Origin: UBA6814 sp040753075
GTDB taxonomy: Bacteria > Desulfobacterota > Desulfovibrionia > Desulfovibrionales > Desulfovibrionaceae
Assembly: GCA_040753075.1 (NCBI GenBank)
Contig: JBFMHA010000019.1
Coordinates: 1 to 47,338, forward strand
Reading direction: 5' to 3'
DNA: 47,338 nucleotides
This document shows, one piece after another, positions 16,614-26,452 of this stretch. The position numbers were made by a program, and so were the translations under genes. Position 1 is the first letter of the stretch. Each line of letters opens with the position of its first letter. Under the pieces are notes generated by a model. The model was not told the DNA's origin. It did no database searches and was given only the letters and a program-made list of their open reading frames with translations.

Positions 16614-17664
16614 GCTGGCGGCGCTCCTGCTCGCCGCGGCGCTCCTGGCCGCGGCGGCCGGCTGCTCGCGCAAGGCGGACCTGGCCGTGCGCGAGGAGCG
16701 GGAGCTGTCCGGCGCCACCTTCAGCCAGGAGGAGGGAGCCTACCCCGCGGCCCTCAATCTCTTCCCCAAGTACCTCCTGCAGCCCGGCGACGTGCTCGAC
16801 GTGCTCTACCAGATCCGCACCTGGGAGGAGGACCCGGACTTCGCCCTGGCCGTGGACCACACCGTCAGCGTCAAGTTCGTGCACGCCCCGGAGCTGAACG
16901 AGACCCAGATCGTGCAGCCCAACGGCATGATCTCCCTGCCCTACCTGGGCGAGGTCAAGGTCTCGGGCCTGACCGTGGCCGGACTCGCCACGCTGCTCAG
17001 GGAGAAGTACGCCGCCATCCTCAAGGACCCCGAACTCTACGTCACGGTCCCGGACTTCCGGCAGCGCATCAAGGAGCTCAAGGCCGACCTGCACACCGCG
17101 CCGCGCGGCCTGTCCCGGCTCGTCACCGTGCGGCCCGACGGCTACTGCACCTTCTTCCTGGCCGGAGACATCTACGTGGCCGGCCGGAGCATCCCGGAGG
17201 TGAAGAAGGAGCTGGACGAGGTCTACAACCGCCAGCTCGCCGGCCTGTACGTGGACCTGTTCCTCGAGAAGCACTCCGGGTCCGTGATCTACGTCCTGGG
17301 CCAGGTCAAGACCTCGGGCGTGTACTCCATCGCCAAGCCCGTGACCGTGACCCAGTCGCTGGCCATGGCCGGCGGCCTGGCCAGCGACGCCGACCTCTCC
17401 CGGACCCTGGTGTTCCGCCTGCGCGGCAAGAAGCTCACCGCCACCAGGCTGGATCTGGCATCCCACCTGGCCGTGAACCAGGACAGCCAGTTCTTCTTCC
17501 TCATGCCCGACGACATCGTCTTCGTGCCGCGAACCGGGCTGTCCGAGACCGCGGAGGCCATGCGCTACGTGGGGGACATCATCTTCTTCAGGGGCTGGGG
17601 CTCGTCCTTCGACGGCCCGCTCTTCGAGGAGCCCGTCGTCCGCCGCCGGGACAGCAGGCCATAG
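16600..17664 (+). CDS. Wza-like polysaccharide export lipoprotein
   Basis: A 354-residue outer-membrane export protein. The lipobox LLAAAAGC places the lipidated Cys near residue 22. A Poly_export domain follows (YLLQPGDVLDVLYQ near 58, VQPNGMISLPYLGEVKVSG near 107), then SLBB-like segments including VIYVLGQVKTSGVYSI and VTVTQSLAMAGG. It overlaps the ATPase gene by 14 bases. It would form the outer-membrane channel for the polymer. Confidence 0.92.
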   Translation: MGRSRLAALLLAAALLAAAAGCSRKADLAVREERELSGATFSQEEGAYPAALNLFPKYLLQPGDVLDVLYQIRTWEEDPDFALAVDHTVSVKFVHAPELNETQIVQPNGMISLPYLGEVKVSGLTVAGLATLLREKYAAILKDPELYVTVPDFRQRIKELKADLHTAPRGLSRLVTVRPDGYCTFFLAGDIYVAGRSIPEVKKELDEVYNRQLAGLYVDLFLEKHSGSVIYVLGQVKTSGVYSIAKPVTVTQSLAMAGGLASDADLSRTLVFRLRGKKLTATRLDLASHLAVNQDSQFFFLMPDDIVFVPRTGLSETAEAMRYVGDIIFFRGWGSSFDGPLFEEPVVRRRDSRP

Positions 17665-17673
17665 GGGACGCGC

Positions 17674-19053
17674 ATGATCAAGACCGAAGACTACCTGCGC
17701 GACATCGTCACCACCTTCTTCGCCCAGAAGCGGATCATCCTGCCCACGGCCGCGGCGATCCTGGCCTTCGCCGTGTTCGTGGCCTTCTTCTGGCCGCCCA
17801 CCTACGCGGCCCAGGGCGCCATCCTGGTCAAGGGCAAGAAGCTGGAGAAGAGCCCCGAGGCCCTGGAGCGGACCGAGATCAAGATGTTCGAGATCACCAA
17901 GCGGGACCTCATCTCGGAGACCAACATCATCGCCTCCCACGACGTGGTCAGCCAGACCATCGCGGCCCTGCGCGGGGAGGGCAAGCCCTACCAGCGCGAG
18001 CCCGACGACCCCGAGAGCAACCTGAAGCTCATCCAGGACCTGCAGAAGCGCCTGACCACCGAGATCGTCACCGACTCCAACGTCATCGACCTGACCCTGG
18101 CGGACAAGGACCCGGAGCGGGCGGTGGCGGTGCTGGACGAACTCATGCGCCAGTACGTGGCCCACCGCTCCTCGGTGCTCAACCCGGACCAGGCCGTGGC
18201 CTTCTACGAGCAGCAGGTGGACAAGTTCAACCAGGGGCTCAAGGAGATGGAGGACCAGCTGATGGCCCTGGCCCAGCGCTTCCAGTCCCCGGACCCGGCC
18301 AAGGAGATCGAGAACAACCTGGTGCTCAAGAAGGACCTGGAGCAGCAACTGGACCTGGTGCGCTCCCAGCTCATCGAGAAGGACCTCTACCTGGAGTACC
18401 TGCAGGACGCCATGGACTCCAAGGAGGTGCGCTTCTTCTCCTCCATCGCCAACCCGTCCATCAACTTCCTGAGCGAGAAGCTCCAGGGCCTGGTCCTGGA
18501 GCGCGGCAACGTCCTGCGGGTCTACCACCCCGACAGCGAGAAGGTCCGGGCCATGGACCAGCAGATCGCGGCCACGTTCGCCTCCCTGCGGGCCGAGGTG
18601 GAGTCCTACGCGGACAACGTGCGCAACGAGGCCCGCATCCTCGATGACAAGGCCGCCTCCCTGGAGGAGCGGCTGCGCTCCATGGCCGCCCGCAACATCC
18701 AGCTCCACGCCTCCCTGGTGCAGACCCGGCGCATCGAGCGCGAACTGGAGCTGCGCAAGAACTCCTACGAGACCTTCGCCAAGCGGCTGGAGGAGGCCCG
18801 CATCAACACCAGCTCCGACGCCAACTCCCTGTTCGCCATCAGCGTCATCAGCGCCCCGCACTTCACCGGCGAGCCGGTCTTCCCCAAGAAGCGCACGGTG
18901 ATCCCCCTGGGCCTGCTGATCGGCCTCATCACCGGCCTGTCCCTGGGCTACCTCAAGGAATACTTCGACCACACCTTCAAGAAGCCCGAGGACGTGGCCA
19001 AGTTCGCCGGACTGCCGACCCTGTTCTCCATACCCAGCTGGGAGAAGCCATGA
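17674..19053 (+). CDS. Wzz/GumC-like chain-length determinant (polysaccharide co-polymerase)
   Basis: A 459-residue inner-membrane protein with an N-terminal TM (ILPTAAAILAFAVFVAFFW), a long coiled-coil periplasmic section (about 170-380) and a C-terminal TM preceded by the Pro-rich PVFPKKRTVIPLGL, then YFDHTFKKPEDVAKFAGLPT, as in GumC/Wzz proteins. It lacks its own kinase domain; the separate ATPase at 14754 would supply it. It begins 9 bases after the Wza-like gene and ends in an ATGA overlap with the sugar transferase gene. Confidence 0.92.
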   Translation: MIKTEDYLRDIVTTFFAQKRIILPTAAAILAFAVFVAFFWPPTYAAQGAILVKGKKLEKSPEALERTEIKMFEITKRDLISETNIIASHDVVSQTIAALRGEGKPYQREPDDPESNLKLIQDLQKRLTTEIVTDSNVIDLTLADKDPERAVAVLDELMRQYVAHRSSVLNPDQAVAFYEQQVDKFNQGLKEMEDQLMALAQRFQSPDPAKEIENNLVLKKDLEQQLDLVRSQLIEKDLYLEYLQDAMDSKEVRFFSSIANPSINFLSEKLQGLVLERGNVLRVYHPDSEKVRAMDQQIAATFASLRAEVESYADNVRNEARILDDKAASLEERLRSMAARNIQLHASLVQTRRIERELELRKNSYETFAKRLEEARINTSSDANSLFAISVISAPHFTGEPVFPKKRTVIPLGLLIGLITGLSLGYLKEYFDHTFKKPEDVAKFAGLPTLFSIPSWEKP

Positions 19054-20150
19054 GCCTGCGGGACCAGTTCATCGAGACCGTGGACCCGGAGTGCACCGAG
19101 TGCCCCGAGTACGGGTTCCTGCGGGCCGGCTACTTCAACTATTCCAGCTGGTCCTTCGTGACCATCACCATCTTCAACGCGGCGGTCTCGTCCCTGCTCA
19201 TCCTGCTGGGCGCCCCCGTCTTCCTGCTCCTGGGCCTGGCCATCAAGCTCCAGGACGGGGGGCCGTTCCTCTACAAGGGACTGCGCCTGGGCCTGGGCAA
19301 GCGGCCCTTCTACATGTACAAGTTCCGCACCCTGCCGGTAGGCTCCCAGCGCCGCATCGGCCCCGAGCTGCTCGCCCCGACCCACGGGCTGGTCACGCCC
19401 TTCGGCAAGTTCCTCCGCGACACTCGCCTGGACGAGCTGCCCCAGCTCTTCAACATCCTCAAGGGCGACATGGACTTCGTGGGCCCCCGGCCCATGCGGC
19501 CCGAGGTCTACGAGGCCAAGGCCAAGCACATCAAGAACATCGACCTGCGCTTCTCGGTGCGGCCCGGACTCATCGGCTACGCCCAGCTCTTCACCCCGCA
19601 CAGCGCGCCCAAGCGCATCCGGGCCCTCATCGACTACAAGTTCCTCTACCGCAGGCGCAGCCGGCTCTGGGACATCATCGTCATCGGCTACACCATGCTG
19701 GTGGTGGCCAAGGACGTGGCGGTCAAGGGCTCCAAGCTGCTCTGGACCCACGTGGTCAAGCGCCTCATCCTGCGCACCTACCGCGACCTGCGCAAGCTGG
19801 AGCGGGTGCAGCCGGGCCAGGCCCGGGTCTACCTGGCCCTGCCCGGCCAGCCCGGGCCGGACATGTCCCGGCCGGCCCGGCTCGAGGACATCAACGACCT
19901 CTACCTGCGCCTGGCCACCGACCTGGACCTGGCCCGCGAGAACGGCGGGATATCCTTCCTCCTGGAGCGGGAGGTGCGCCGCGGCGGCCGCTGGAAGCGC
20001 AAGCGGGCGCGCTGCTCCGGGACCGTGTTCCGCCGGCTGGAGCCCCGGGAGCCGGGCGGCCCGGCCAGCTACATCATCCAGTACGAGCCCCTGTCGCCCC
20101 TCAACAAGTACGCCATCGACCAGTATTTCTTCGACCGGAGCATCGTCTAG
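19050..20150 (+). CDS. initiating sugar-phosphate transferase with PilZ-like C-terminal tail
   Basis: A 366-residue monotopic phosphoglycosyl transferase. It has a membrane segment (AVSSLLILLGAPVFLLLG), then YMYKFRTLP, RDTRLDELPQLFNILKGDMD and VGPRPMRPE, which carry the catalytic Asp-Glu pair and substrate-binding residues. It would transfer a sugar-1-phosphate to undecaprenyl phosphate to start each repeat unit. Residues about 245-366 are an extra domain: RPARLEDINDLYLRL followed by YIIQYEPLSP and AIDQYFF resembles a degenerate PilZ fold. No RxxxR c-di-GMP motif is evident, so ligand binding is doubtful. Confidence 0.9.
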   Translation: MSLRDQFIETVDPECTECPEYGFLRAGYFNYSSWSFVTITIFNAAVSSLLILLGAPVFLLLGLAIKLQDGGPFLYKGLRLGLGKRPFYMYKFRTLPVGSQRRIGPELLAPTHGLVTPFGKFLRDTRLDELPQLFNILKGDMDFVGPRPMRPEVYEAKAKHIKNIDLRFSVRPGLIGYAQLFTPHSAPKRIRALIDYKFLYRRRSRLWDIIVIGYTMLVVAKDVAVKGSKLLWTHVVKRLILRTYRDLRKLERVQPGQARVYLALPGQPGPDMSRPARLEDINDLYLRLATDLDLARENGGISFLLEREVRRGGRWKRKRARCSGTVFRRLEPREPGGPASYIIQYEPLSPLNKYAIDQYFFDRSIV

Positions 20151-20167
20151 GCCCCTCGGACACTCCC

Positions 20168-21583
20168 ATGCCCTCCGCCAAGGCCCCATCCGCCCCCACG
20201 CTGTTCACGGTCCTGGCCGTGCTGGCGGCGCTGGCCGCGGGGCTGGCGCTGGCCACGCCCACGCCCTGGCTGGGCCTGGCCCCCGGGCTGGCCCTGGCCA
20301 TGGCCATGCTCCTGGCCCGGCGGCCCGGCTGGGCCTTCCTGGCCTTCGTGTTCGTGATCCCCTTCGGGTCCTTCCGCACCCTGTCCCCGGAAATGGAGTA
20401 CCTGCGCATCCACTGGCTGCTCGCCGGCGGCCTGCTGCTCTACGCGTTCTTCCGCCACCTGCCGCAGAAGACCTTCCCGCACCAGATCCGCAGCGGCCTC
20501 TGGATCCCGGTCCTTATCTACCTGGCGGCCAACGCCGTGGCCACGTCCCTGAGCCCCTACCCCGAGACCACGCTCAAGGAGCTCTCCCTGCTCTGCGCGG
20601 GCTTCTCCTTCGTGGCCCTGGCCATGTACTTCATCGACGCCGGCGCCCTGCGCAGCGGACTGCCCAACGCGGTGATCTGGAGCAACACCCTGAGCTCCCT
20701 GCTGGCCATGGCCGGGTATTTCCTCAGCATCCCCCTGTTCGCCATGAAGACCTACGAGGGCGGCTTCAAGCGGGGCCTGGGCGGGGCCCCGGATCCCAAC
20801 AACATGGCCCTCATGATCAACTTCACCATGCCCTTCCTGGCCGCCTGGCTCTTCCGCGGCCGAAGCCCGAAGCAGCGGGTCCTGGCCGTGGGGCTCATGA
20901 TCGTGAACTGCCTGGGCCTGGTGACCACCTTCTCCCGCGGCGGCACCCTGGTCCTCGCCCTCACCGGCCTGCTCGTCCTGTTCGAACACCGCCGGCGGTT
21001 CAACTCCCGGCTCATGGGCCTGTTCCTGGCCGGCGGCATGGCCGCCGCGGCCGTCACCCTGGCCCTGGTCCCCCCGGAGTTCTGGGAGCGCCAGGCCAGC
21101 CTGGTGACCGACGAGGACGACCAGTCCCTGGGCCGCCGCGCCTCCTACCTGGCGGTGGCCAAGGACTCGTTCCTGGAGAAGCCGTTCCTGGGCTGGGGCA
21201 CGGGGGCCTTCCGGGACATCTACGAGGGATCGGAGATCGCCCAGCGCTTCGCCCGGGAAGGCCGCTCCAACCGCCGCCACGCCCACAACACCTACGCCGA
21301 GGTCCTGGTGGGCGCGGGCCTGCTCGGCCTGGCCCTGTTCCTGGGCATCCTCCGCCGGGCCCTGCGCAGCCTGGGCCGGGGCATCGCCGGCCTGCGGGCG
21401 GCCGGCGACCAGGCCACCGCGGACGCGGTGGCCACCCTGCGCACGTCCTTCCTGTCCCTGCTCCTCTACATGCTCATCTTCAGCGACATCTACCACAAGT
21501 ACCTGCTCATCGCCCTGGGCGCGGCCGAGGCCGCCCGGCGCATCGGGGAGCGGGCCGCGGCGGAGGCCGGACATGGCGGCTAG
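20168..21583 (+). CDS. O-antigen ligase/Wzy-like polymerase
   Basis: A 471-residue polytopic protein with about 10-12 hydrophobic segments and the Wzy_C signatures: TTFSRGGTLVLAL, a periplasmic loop with LGWGTGAFRDIY, and RRHAHNTYAEVLVGAGLLG, whose HNTY block is typical of WaaL/Wzy proteins. Given the Wza/Wzz/Wzx neighbours, it is more likely the polymerase of the exopolysaccharide than a lipopolysaccharide ligase, but the two cannot be told apart by eye. ATG at 20168; its end overlaps the next gene by 11 bases. Confidence 0.88.
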   Translation: MPSAKAPSAPTLFTVLAVLAALAAGLALATPTPWLGLAPGLALAMAMLLARRPGWAFLAFVFVIPFGSFRTLSPEMEYLRIHWLLAGGLLLYAFFRHLPQKTFPHQIRSGLWIPVLIYLAANAVATSLSPYPETTLKELSLLCAGFSFVALAMYFIDAGALRSGLPNAVIWSNTLSSLLAMAGYFLSIPLFAMKTYEGGFKRGLGGAPDPNNMALMINFTMPFLAAWLFRGRSPKQRVLAVGLMIVNCLGLVTTFSRGGTLVLALTGLLVLFEHRRRFNSRLMGLFLAGGMAAAAVTLALVPPEFWERQASLVTDEDDQSLGRRASYLAVAKDSFLEKPFLGWGTGAFRDIYEGSEIAQRFAREGRSNRRHAHNTYAEVLVGAGLLGLALFLGILRRALRSLGRGIAGLRAAGDQATADAVATLRTSFLSLLLYMLIFSDIYHKYLLIALGAAEAARRIGERAAAEAGHGG

Positions 21584-24000
21584 CTGGGCCGCGGCCGCGG
21601 CGTCGCTCCTGGGCATCCTGGCGGTGCTCGCCCTGTACCCGGCCCTGCTGGCCCTGCTTGCGGCCGCGGGCCGGGGGGCGCGGCCGCGCTCCGGCCCGGC
21701 CCTGCCCGCGGTGAGCGTCATCGTGGCCGCGCGCAACGCCGAGGCGCTCATGGCGGACAAGCTCCGCAACACCCTGGCCCTGGACTACCCCCCGGAGCGG
21801 CTGGAGGTGGTGGTCTGCTCCGACGGCTCCACCGACGGCACGGCGGACCAGTCGCGCAGCCTGGGCGATCCCCGCGTCAGGGTCCTGGAGCTTCCCGACC
21901 ACCAGGGCAAGATCGCGGCCCTGAACCGGGCCGCGGCCGAGGCCGGAGGCGAGGTGCTGCTCTTCACCGACGCCGACGCCCGCCTGGAGCCGGACGCCCT
22001 GCGCCTGCTCACCCGCTGGTTCACGGACCCGGAGGTGGGGGGGGGTGTGCGGCCAGCGGGTCATCGCCGGCCCGGACCGGCCCCTGGCCTCGGCCCAGCG
22101 CGGCTACGTGGGCTTCGACAGCGCCATCAAGGCCCTGGAGAGCCGCCTGGGCAGCATCACCTCCAACGACGGCAAGATCTACGCGGTGCGCCGCGCCCTC
22201 TTCGCCTCCCTGCCCGGGGACGTGACCGACGACCTCTTCGCCGCGCTCCAGGTGGTGGCCGCGGGCCGGCGCTTCGTGTTCGAGCCCGCGGCCCGGGCGG
22301 CCATCCCCGCGCCCGCGCGCAACCCGGGGCACGAGGTGGCCCGCCGCCGCCGCATCGTGTGCCAGAGCCTGCGCGGCATCTGGCTCCTGCGCCGGCTGCT
22401 CGACCCCCGCCGCTTCGGCCCCTTCGCCCTGGGCCTGGCGGTGAACAAGGTCCTGCGGCGGCTGCTCCCGCTCTTCCTGCTGGTCTTCTTCCTGGCCAGC
22501 CTGAACCTGGCGCCGCACAGCAGCCTCATGGCCCTGGCCCTGGCCGGCCAGGCGGGGCTGGTCCTGCTGGCCCTGCTCCATCCCGTGCTGGAGCGGCTCC
22601 CGGCCGCGCCCCGGGCGGCGCGCAAGGCCGCCTCCCTGGCCGCCTACTTCCTGCTCGGCAACCTGGGCGCCCTCCTGGGGACGGCGGATTTCCTGACCGG
22701 CCGCCGGGCCGGCCGCTGGGACCCGCGCAAGGACGACGCCGCGCCGCCGGACGGCCCGCCCCGCATCGCCTGCCTCATGTCCCGCTTCCCCAAGCTCACC
22801 GAAACCTTCGTGCTTCTGGAGATCGTCCAGCTCCTGGACCGGGGGGCGCGGATGACGGTCTGGCCCCTGATCCGCATGGAGGAGCCCGCGGCCCATCCCG
22901 AGGTGGAGCGGGTGCGCCCCCTGGTGCGCCACCTCCCGTTCCTGTCCTGGGCCGTGCTGCGGGCCGGCCTGGGGGTGTTCCTGGCCAGGCCCGGCCGCTT
23001 CCTGGGGACCGTGGCCCGGGTCCTGGCCGGCACGGCGCGCAGCCGCGACCATTTCCTCAAGACCCTGGCCCTGCTGCCCAAGGCCGCGGCCTGGGCCGCA
23101 CAGGCCCGGGCCGAGGGCATCGAGCACCTGCACGCCCACTTCGCCACCCACCCGGCCATGGCCGCGTACATCGTCCACCGCCTGGCGGGCGCGCCCTTCA
23201 GCTTCACGGCCCACGCCCACGACATCCAGATGGACCGGACCATGCTCGCGGCCAAGATGGAGGCCGCCGCCTTCGTGGTCGCCATCTCCGACTACAACCG
23301 CCGCTTCCTTGCGGCCCTGGCCCCGCACCTGGCGGACAAGATCCGGGTGGTGCGCTGCGGGGTGGACCCGGCCTATTTCACCCCGGCCCCGGAGCCCCCG
23401 GCCGAACGGCCCTTCCGGATGCTCTGCGTGGCGTCCTTCAAGGACATGAAGGGGCACGGGGTGCTGGTGGAGGCCTGCCGCCTGCTCAAGGCCCGGGGAG
23501 TGGACCTGGCCCTGGACCTGGCGGGCGACGGCCCCCTGCGGGAGGAGGTGGCCGCGCGCATCGCCGCCGCGGGCCTGTCCCGCGAAGTCCGCATCCTGGG
23601 CCCCCTGCCCCGGCCGGAGGTGGCCGAACTCCTGCGCCGGTCCCACGCCGCGGTGCTGGCCAGCGTGGTGGGACGCCGCGGGGACCACGACGGCATCCCG
23701 GTGTTCCTCATGGAGGCCATGGCCTGCGGCCTGCCGGTGGCGTCCACCCGCCTGTCGGGCATCCCCGAACTGGTGGAGCACGGGGTTTCCGGCCTGCTCG
23801 TCCCGCCCGGCGACGCGCCGGCCCTGGCCGCAGCCCTGGAGAGCCTGGCCGCGGACCCGGAACTGCGGCGGCGCATGGGCCGGGAGGGCCGGCGCAAGGT
23901 GGAGGCCGAATACGACCAGGCGGCCAACGCCGCCAAGCTGGCCGGACTCGTCGAGGAGGTCGTGGCGGCGCGCCGGGCCGCGCGGGGGGGGCGGCCGTGA
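21573..24000 (+). pseudogene. membrane GT2-GT4 fused glycosyltransferase, frameshifted in a G8 tract as read
   Basis: The first frame encodes an N-terminal TM and a GT2 domain (SVIVAARNAEALMADK, CSDGSTDGTADQ, LLFTDADARLEPD) up to DPEVGG. At 22038-22045 a run of eight G shifts the frame. One base fewer gives a continuous reading into VCGQRVIAGPDRPL and the rest of the GT2 domain (NDGKIYAVRRALF, TDDLFAAL), two hydrophobic regions, and a fused GT4 domain from about 22760 (LMSRFPKLTETFV, HAHFATHPAMAAY, GDGPLREEV, PVFLMEAMACGLPV). The repaired protein would be about 808 residues. The first frame stays open into the next gene by chance. It would add sugars to the repeat unit. Confidence 0.82.
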
Positions 24001-25475
24001 CCCGGGCGAAGGATACCGTCCTGGCCAGCCTGGCCCGCTATTCCCTGAGCAACTTCTACCGCCAGGCCATGAGCGTGGCGGCCCTGCTCATCCAGCCCAA
24101 GCTCCTGCCCCCGGAGCTGTACGGCCTGTGGAGCCTGCTCAAGATGATCCCGGCCTACGCCACCTACGCCCACCTGGGCGCCCGGGACATGGCCCGCTAC
24201 GCCATCCCCTTCCACGCCTCCCGGGGCGAGGAGGAGCGCAACGCCGCGGTGCGGGGCGCGGTGATGAAGGGCTCCCTGGCCGCCAACCTGGGCGTGGCCG
24301 CCCTCACCCTGCCCCTGGCCCTGCTGCCCGGCCTGGCCCCGCACGAGCGGGCGGGCGTGGCGGCCGCCGCGGCGGTGGTCCTGCTCACCTGGCGCTTCGA
24401 GTACCAGCTCATGCTGCTCAAGGCCGACCAGGACTTCCGGCTCATCGCCCGCCTGAACTACCTCAAGTCCACGGCGTCGGTGGCCCTCAGCCTGGGGCTC
24501 ATCTGGTTCTTCGGCATCTGGGGCCTGTACGCCGCCGCGGCCCTCACCCTGGCGATCCCGCTCGTCTACATGCGCAACCGCCACGACTGGGGGCCGCACG
24601 GGGACTTCTCCTTCCAAGTCTACAAGGACCTGGCGCGCAAGGGCCTGCCCATCACCCTGTTCGAGGTCATCTCCGTGCTGCTCATGACCTCGGGCCGGGC
24701 CCTGGTCTCCTGGCGGCTGGGCAACGAACAGCTCGGCTACTTCGCCCTCTCGGCCATGGTCCTGTCCGGGCTCATGCAGGTCCCGGGCGCGGCCCGGGAG
24801 ATCATCGAGCCGCGGCTCATGGAGCGCATGGGCCAGGGCGGCGGGGTGGCCTACGCGGACTTCTTCCTCAAGCCCCTGGTGAACACCGCCTTCTACATGC
24901 CCTTCCTGGTCACCGGGGTGGTGGCGGTGTTCCCCTCGTTCTGCGCGCTCTACCTGCCCCGCTACGCCAGCGGCGTCCCGGCGGTGCAGGTCATGGCCCT
25001 GGCCGCGTACTGCATGGCCCTGGTCTTCGTGTTCCGCGGCCTCCTGGTGGCCCTGGACTGGCAGGCCGGAGCCATCAAGCTCATGGTCCTGCTCCTGGGG
25101 GTGAACCTGGCCGCGGGGCTGGCGGCGCTGGAGGCGGGCCTGGGCATCACCGGCATGGCCGCCGTCACCGCGGCCTGCTGCGGCCTGCTGGCCCTCCTGC
25201 TCACCGCCTACCTGGCCCGGCGCATGGGCGGGCTGCCCCGGGAATGGCGCGGCCCCCTGGCCGCGTCGGCCCTGGCCGGCCTGGCCCTCCTGGTCCTGGC
25301 CGCCGGGTCCGAGGCCCTGGGCCGGGCCCTGGCCCTGCCCGCCTGGGCGGACTGGGCCCCCCGGCTGGCCCTGTGCTGGCTGGGGATGTACCTGGCGGTG
25401 CGGCTGGCCGCGCCCCGGGTGCCGCTGCTCGACGCCTTCAGCCTGAAGAGCCTGCGCCGGGGAGGACTACAGTGA
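23997..25475 (+). CDS. Wzx-type polysaccharide flippase (oligosaccharide translocase)
   Basis: A 492-residue protein with 12-14 hydrophobic segments, starting YSLSNFYRQAMSVAALLIQP and continuing LLPPELYGLWSLLK, as in MOP-superfamily lipid-linked oligosaccharide flippases. The GTG overlaps the glycosyltransferase stop as GTGA. It would flip the undecaprenyl-linked unit to the periplasmic face for polymerisation. Confidence 0.87.
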   Translation: MTRAKDTVLASLARYSLSNFYRQAMSVAALLIQPKLLPPELYGLWSLLKMIPAYATYAHLGARDMARYAIPFHASRGEEERNAAVRGAVMKGSLAANLGVAALTLPLALLPGLAPHERAGVAAAAAVVLLTWRFEYQLMLLKADQDFRLIARLNYLKSTASVALSLGLIWFFGIWGLYAAAALTLAIPLVYMRNRHDWGPHGDFSFQVYKDLARKGLPITLFEVISVLLMTSGRALVSWRLGNEQLGYFALSAMVLSGLMQVPGAAREIIEPRLMERMGQGGGVAYADFFLKPLVNTAFYMPFLVTGVVAVFPSFCALYLPRYASGVPAVQVMALAAYCMALVFVFRGLLVALDWQAGAIKLMVLLLGVNLAAGLAALEAGLGITGMAAVTAACCGLLALLLTAYLARRMGGLPREWRGPLAASALAGLALLVLAAGSEALGRALALPAWADWAPRLALCWLGMYLAVRLAAPRVPLLDAFSLKSLRRGGLQ

Positions 25476-26452
25476 ACCGCCTGGCCAAGAAGATGCGCAT
25501 CTTCGCGGACTCGCTCCGCTTCTACGGCCCGCGGCGCACCGTGCTCCACGTGCTGCGCTCCCTCGCCTTCGACCTGCTGCGCGCCACGGGCCGCCGCTAC
25601 GCGACCGGCCGGGTCCTGGGCCATCCCATGCTCCTGGACCTGCGCCGCGGCGGCATCTCGCGCACCCTGTACATCTACGGCGAACGGGAGACGGACCTGG
25701 TCCTGCTCCTCACGGAGGTCCTCCGGCCCGGCGACCTGGTGGTGGACGTGGGCGCCAACATCGGCGCCTACGTGCTCCTGGAGTCCCGGCTGACGGCCCC
25801 GGGCGGCCGGGTCGCGGCCCTGGAGCCCGACCCCCGCAACCTGGACCTGCTGCGCCGCAACGTGGCCATGGCCGGGCTGGAGGGCCGGGTGGAGGTGCGG
25901 CAGGAGGCCGTGTCCCGGGCCTCCGGGCCCATGCGCCTGGGCCTGCACGCCAAGTCCAACCTCAACACGCTGCTGGACGGCGAAACCCCGGTGGAGCACG
26001 ACCTGGCCGAGAGCATCCCGGTGCAGGCCGTGGGCCTGGCCGAACTCCTGGCCCGAACCGGCCCGCCGGCGCTGGTGCGCATGGACATCGAGGGCCACGA
26101 GACGCCGGTCCTGGAGGGCCTGGCGGACATGCTCGGCCGGACTGGCGCGCCCCTGCCCCGGCGGGTGGCGCTCGAAGTCCACCCCGCGCTGTACGGGCCC
26201 GGGGGCGGCCGCATGCGGTCCGCGCTGGAGCGGCTTCTGGAATCGGCCTACGCGGTCGAGGCGCTGACCGTGTTCATGGACCAGGGCGACCCCCTGGCCC
26301 ATCTCGGCCTCGCGCCGCAGGCCACGGCCCGGAGCGAATACCACGTCTGGGGCATCCACCGGAACCTGCGGCCCGAGCACGCCCTGGAGGCCATCTGCGG
26401 CCTGGGCGCGGCCCGCCACGTGATGCTGGCGGCCAGGGAGACGGGAGCATGA
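25472..26452 (+). CDS. FkbM-family SAM-dependent methyltransferase
   Basis: A 326-residue protein with a class I methyltransferase core: LVVDVGANIGAYVLLESRLT (SAM motif I) near residue 89, AALEPDPRNLDLLRRNV (motif II) and LVRMDIEGHETPVLEGL, the DIEGxE block typical of FkbM enzymes. The GTG at 25472 has GGGGAGG about 7 bases upstream and overlaps the flippase stop. It probably O-methylates a sugar of the exopolysaccharide. Confidence 0.9.
   Translation: MNRLAKKMRIFADSLRFYGPRRTVLHVLRSLAFDLLRATGRRYATGRVLGHPMLLDLRRGGISRTLYIYGERETDLVLLLTEVLRPGDLVVDVGANIGAYVLLESRLTAPGGRVAALEPDPRNLDLLRRNVAMAGLEGRVEVRQEAVSRASGPMRLGLHAKSNLNTLLDGETPVEHDLAESIPVQAVGLAELLARTGPPALVRMDIEGHETPVLEGLADMLGRTGAPLPRRVALEVHPALYGPGGGRMRSALERLLESAYAVEALTVFMDQGDPLAHLGLAPQATARSEYHVWGIHRNLRPEHALEAICGLGAARHVMLAARETGA

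Noticed and set aside
21573..25475. One 1300-codon frame covering a GT2 domain and the Wzx flippase
   Set aside because: The middle is low-complexity Gly/Pro/Arg antisense-like sequence. The true GT2-GT4 reading continues in another frame after the G8 tract, and the flippase has its own GTG at 23997.
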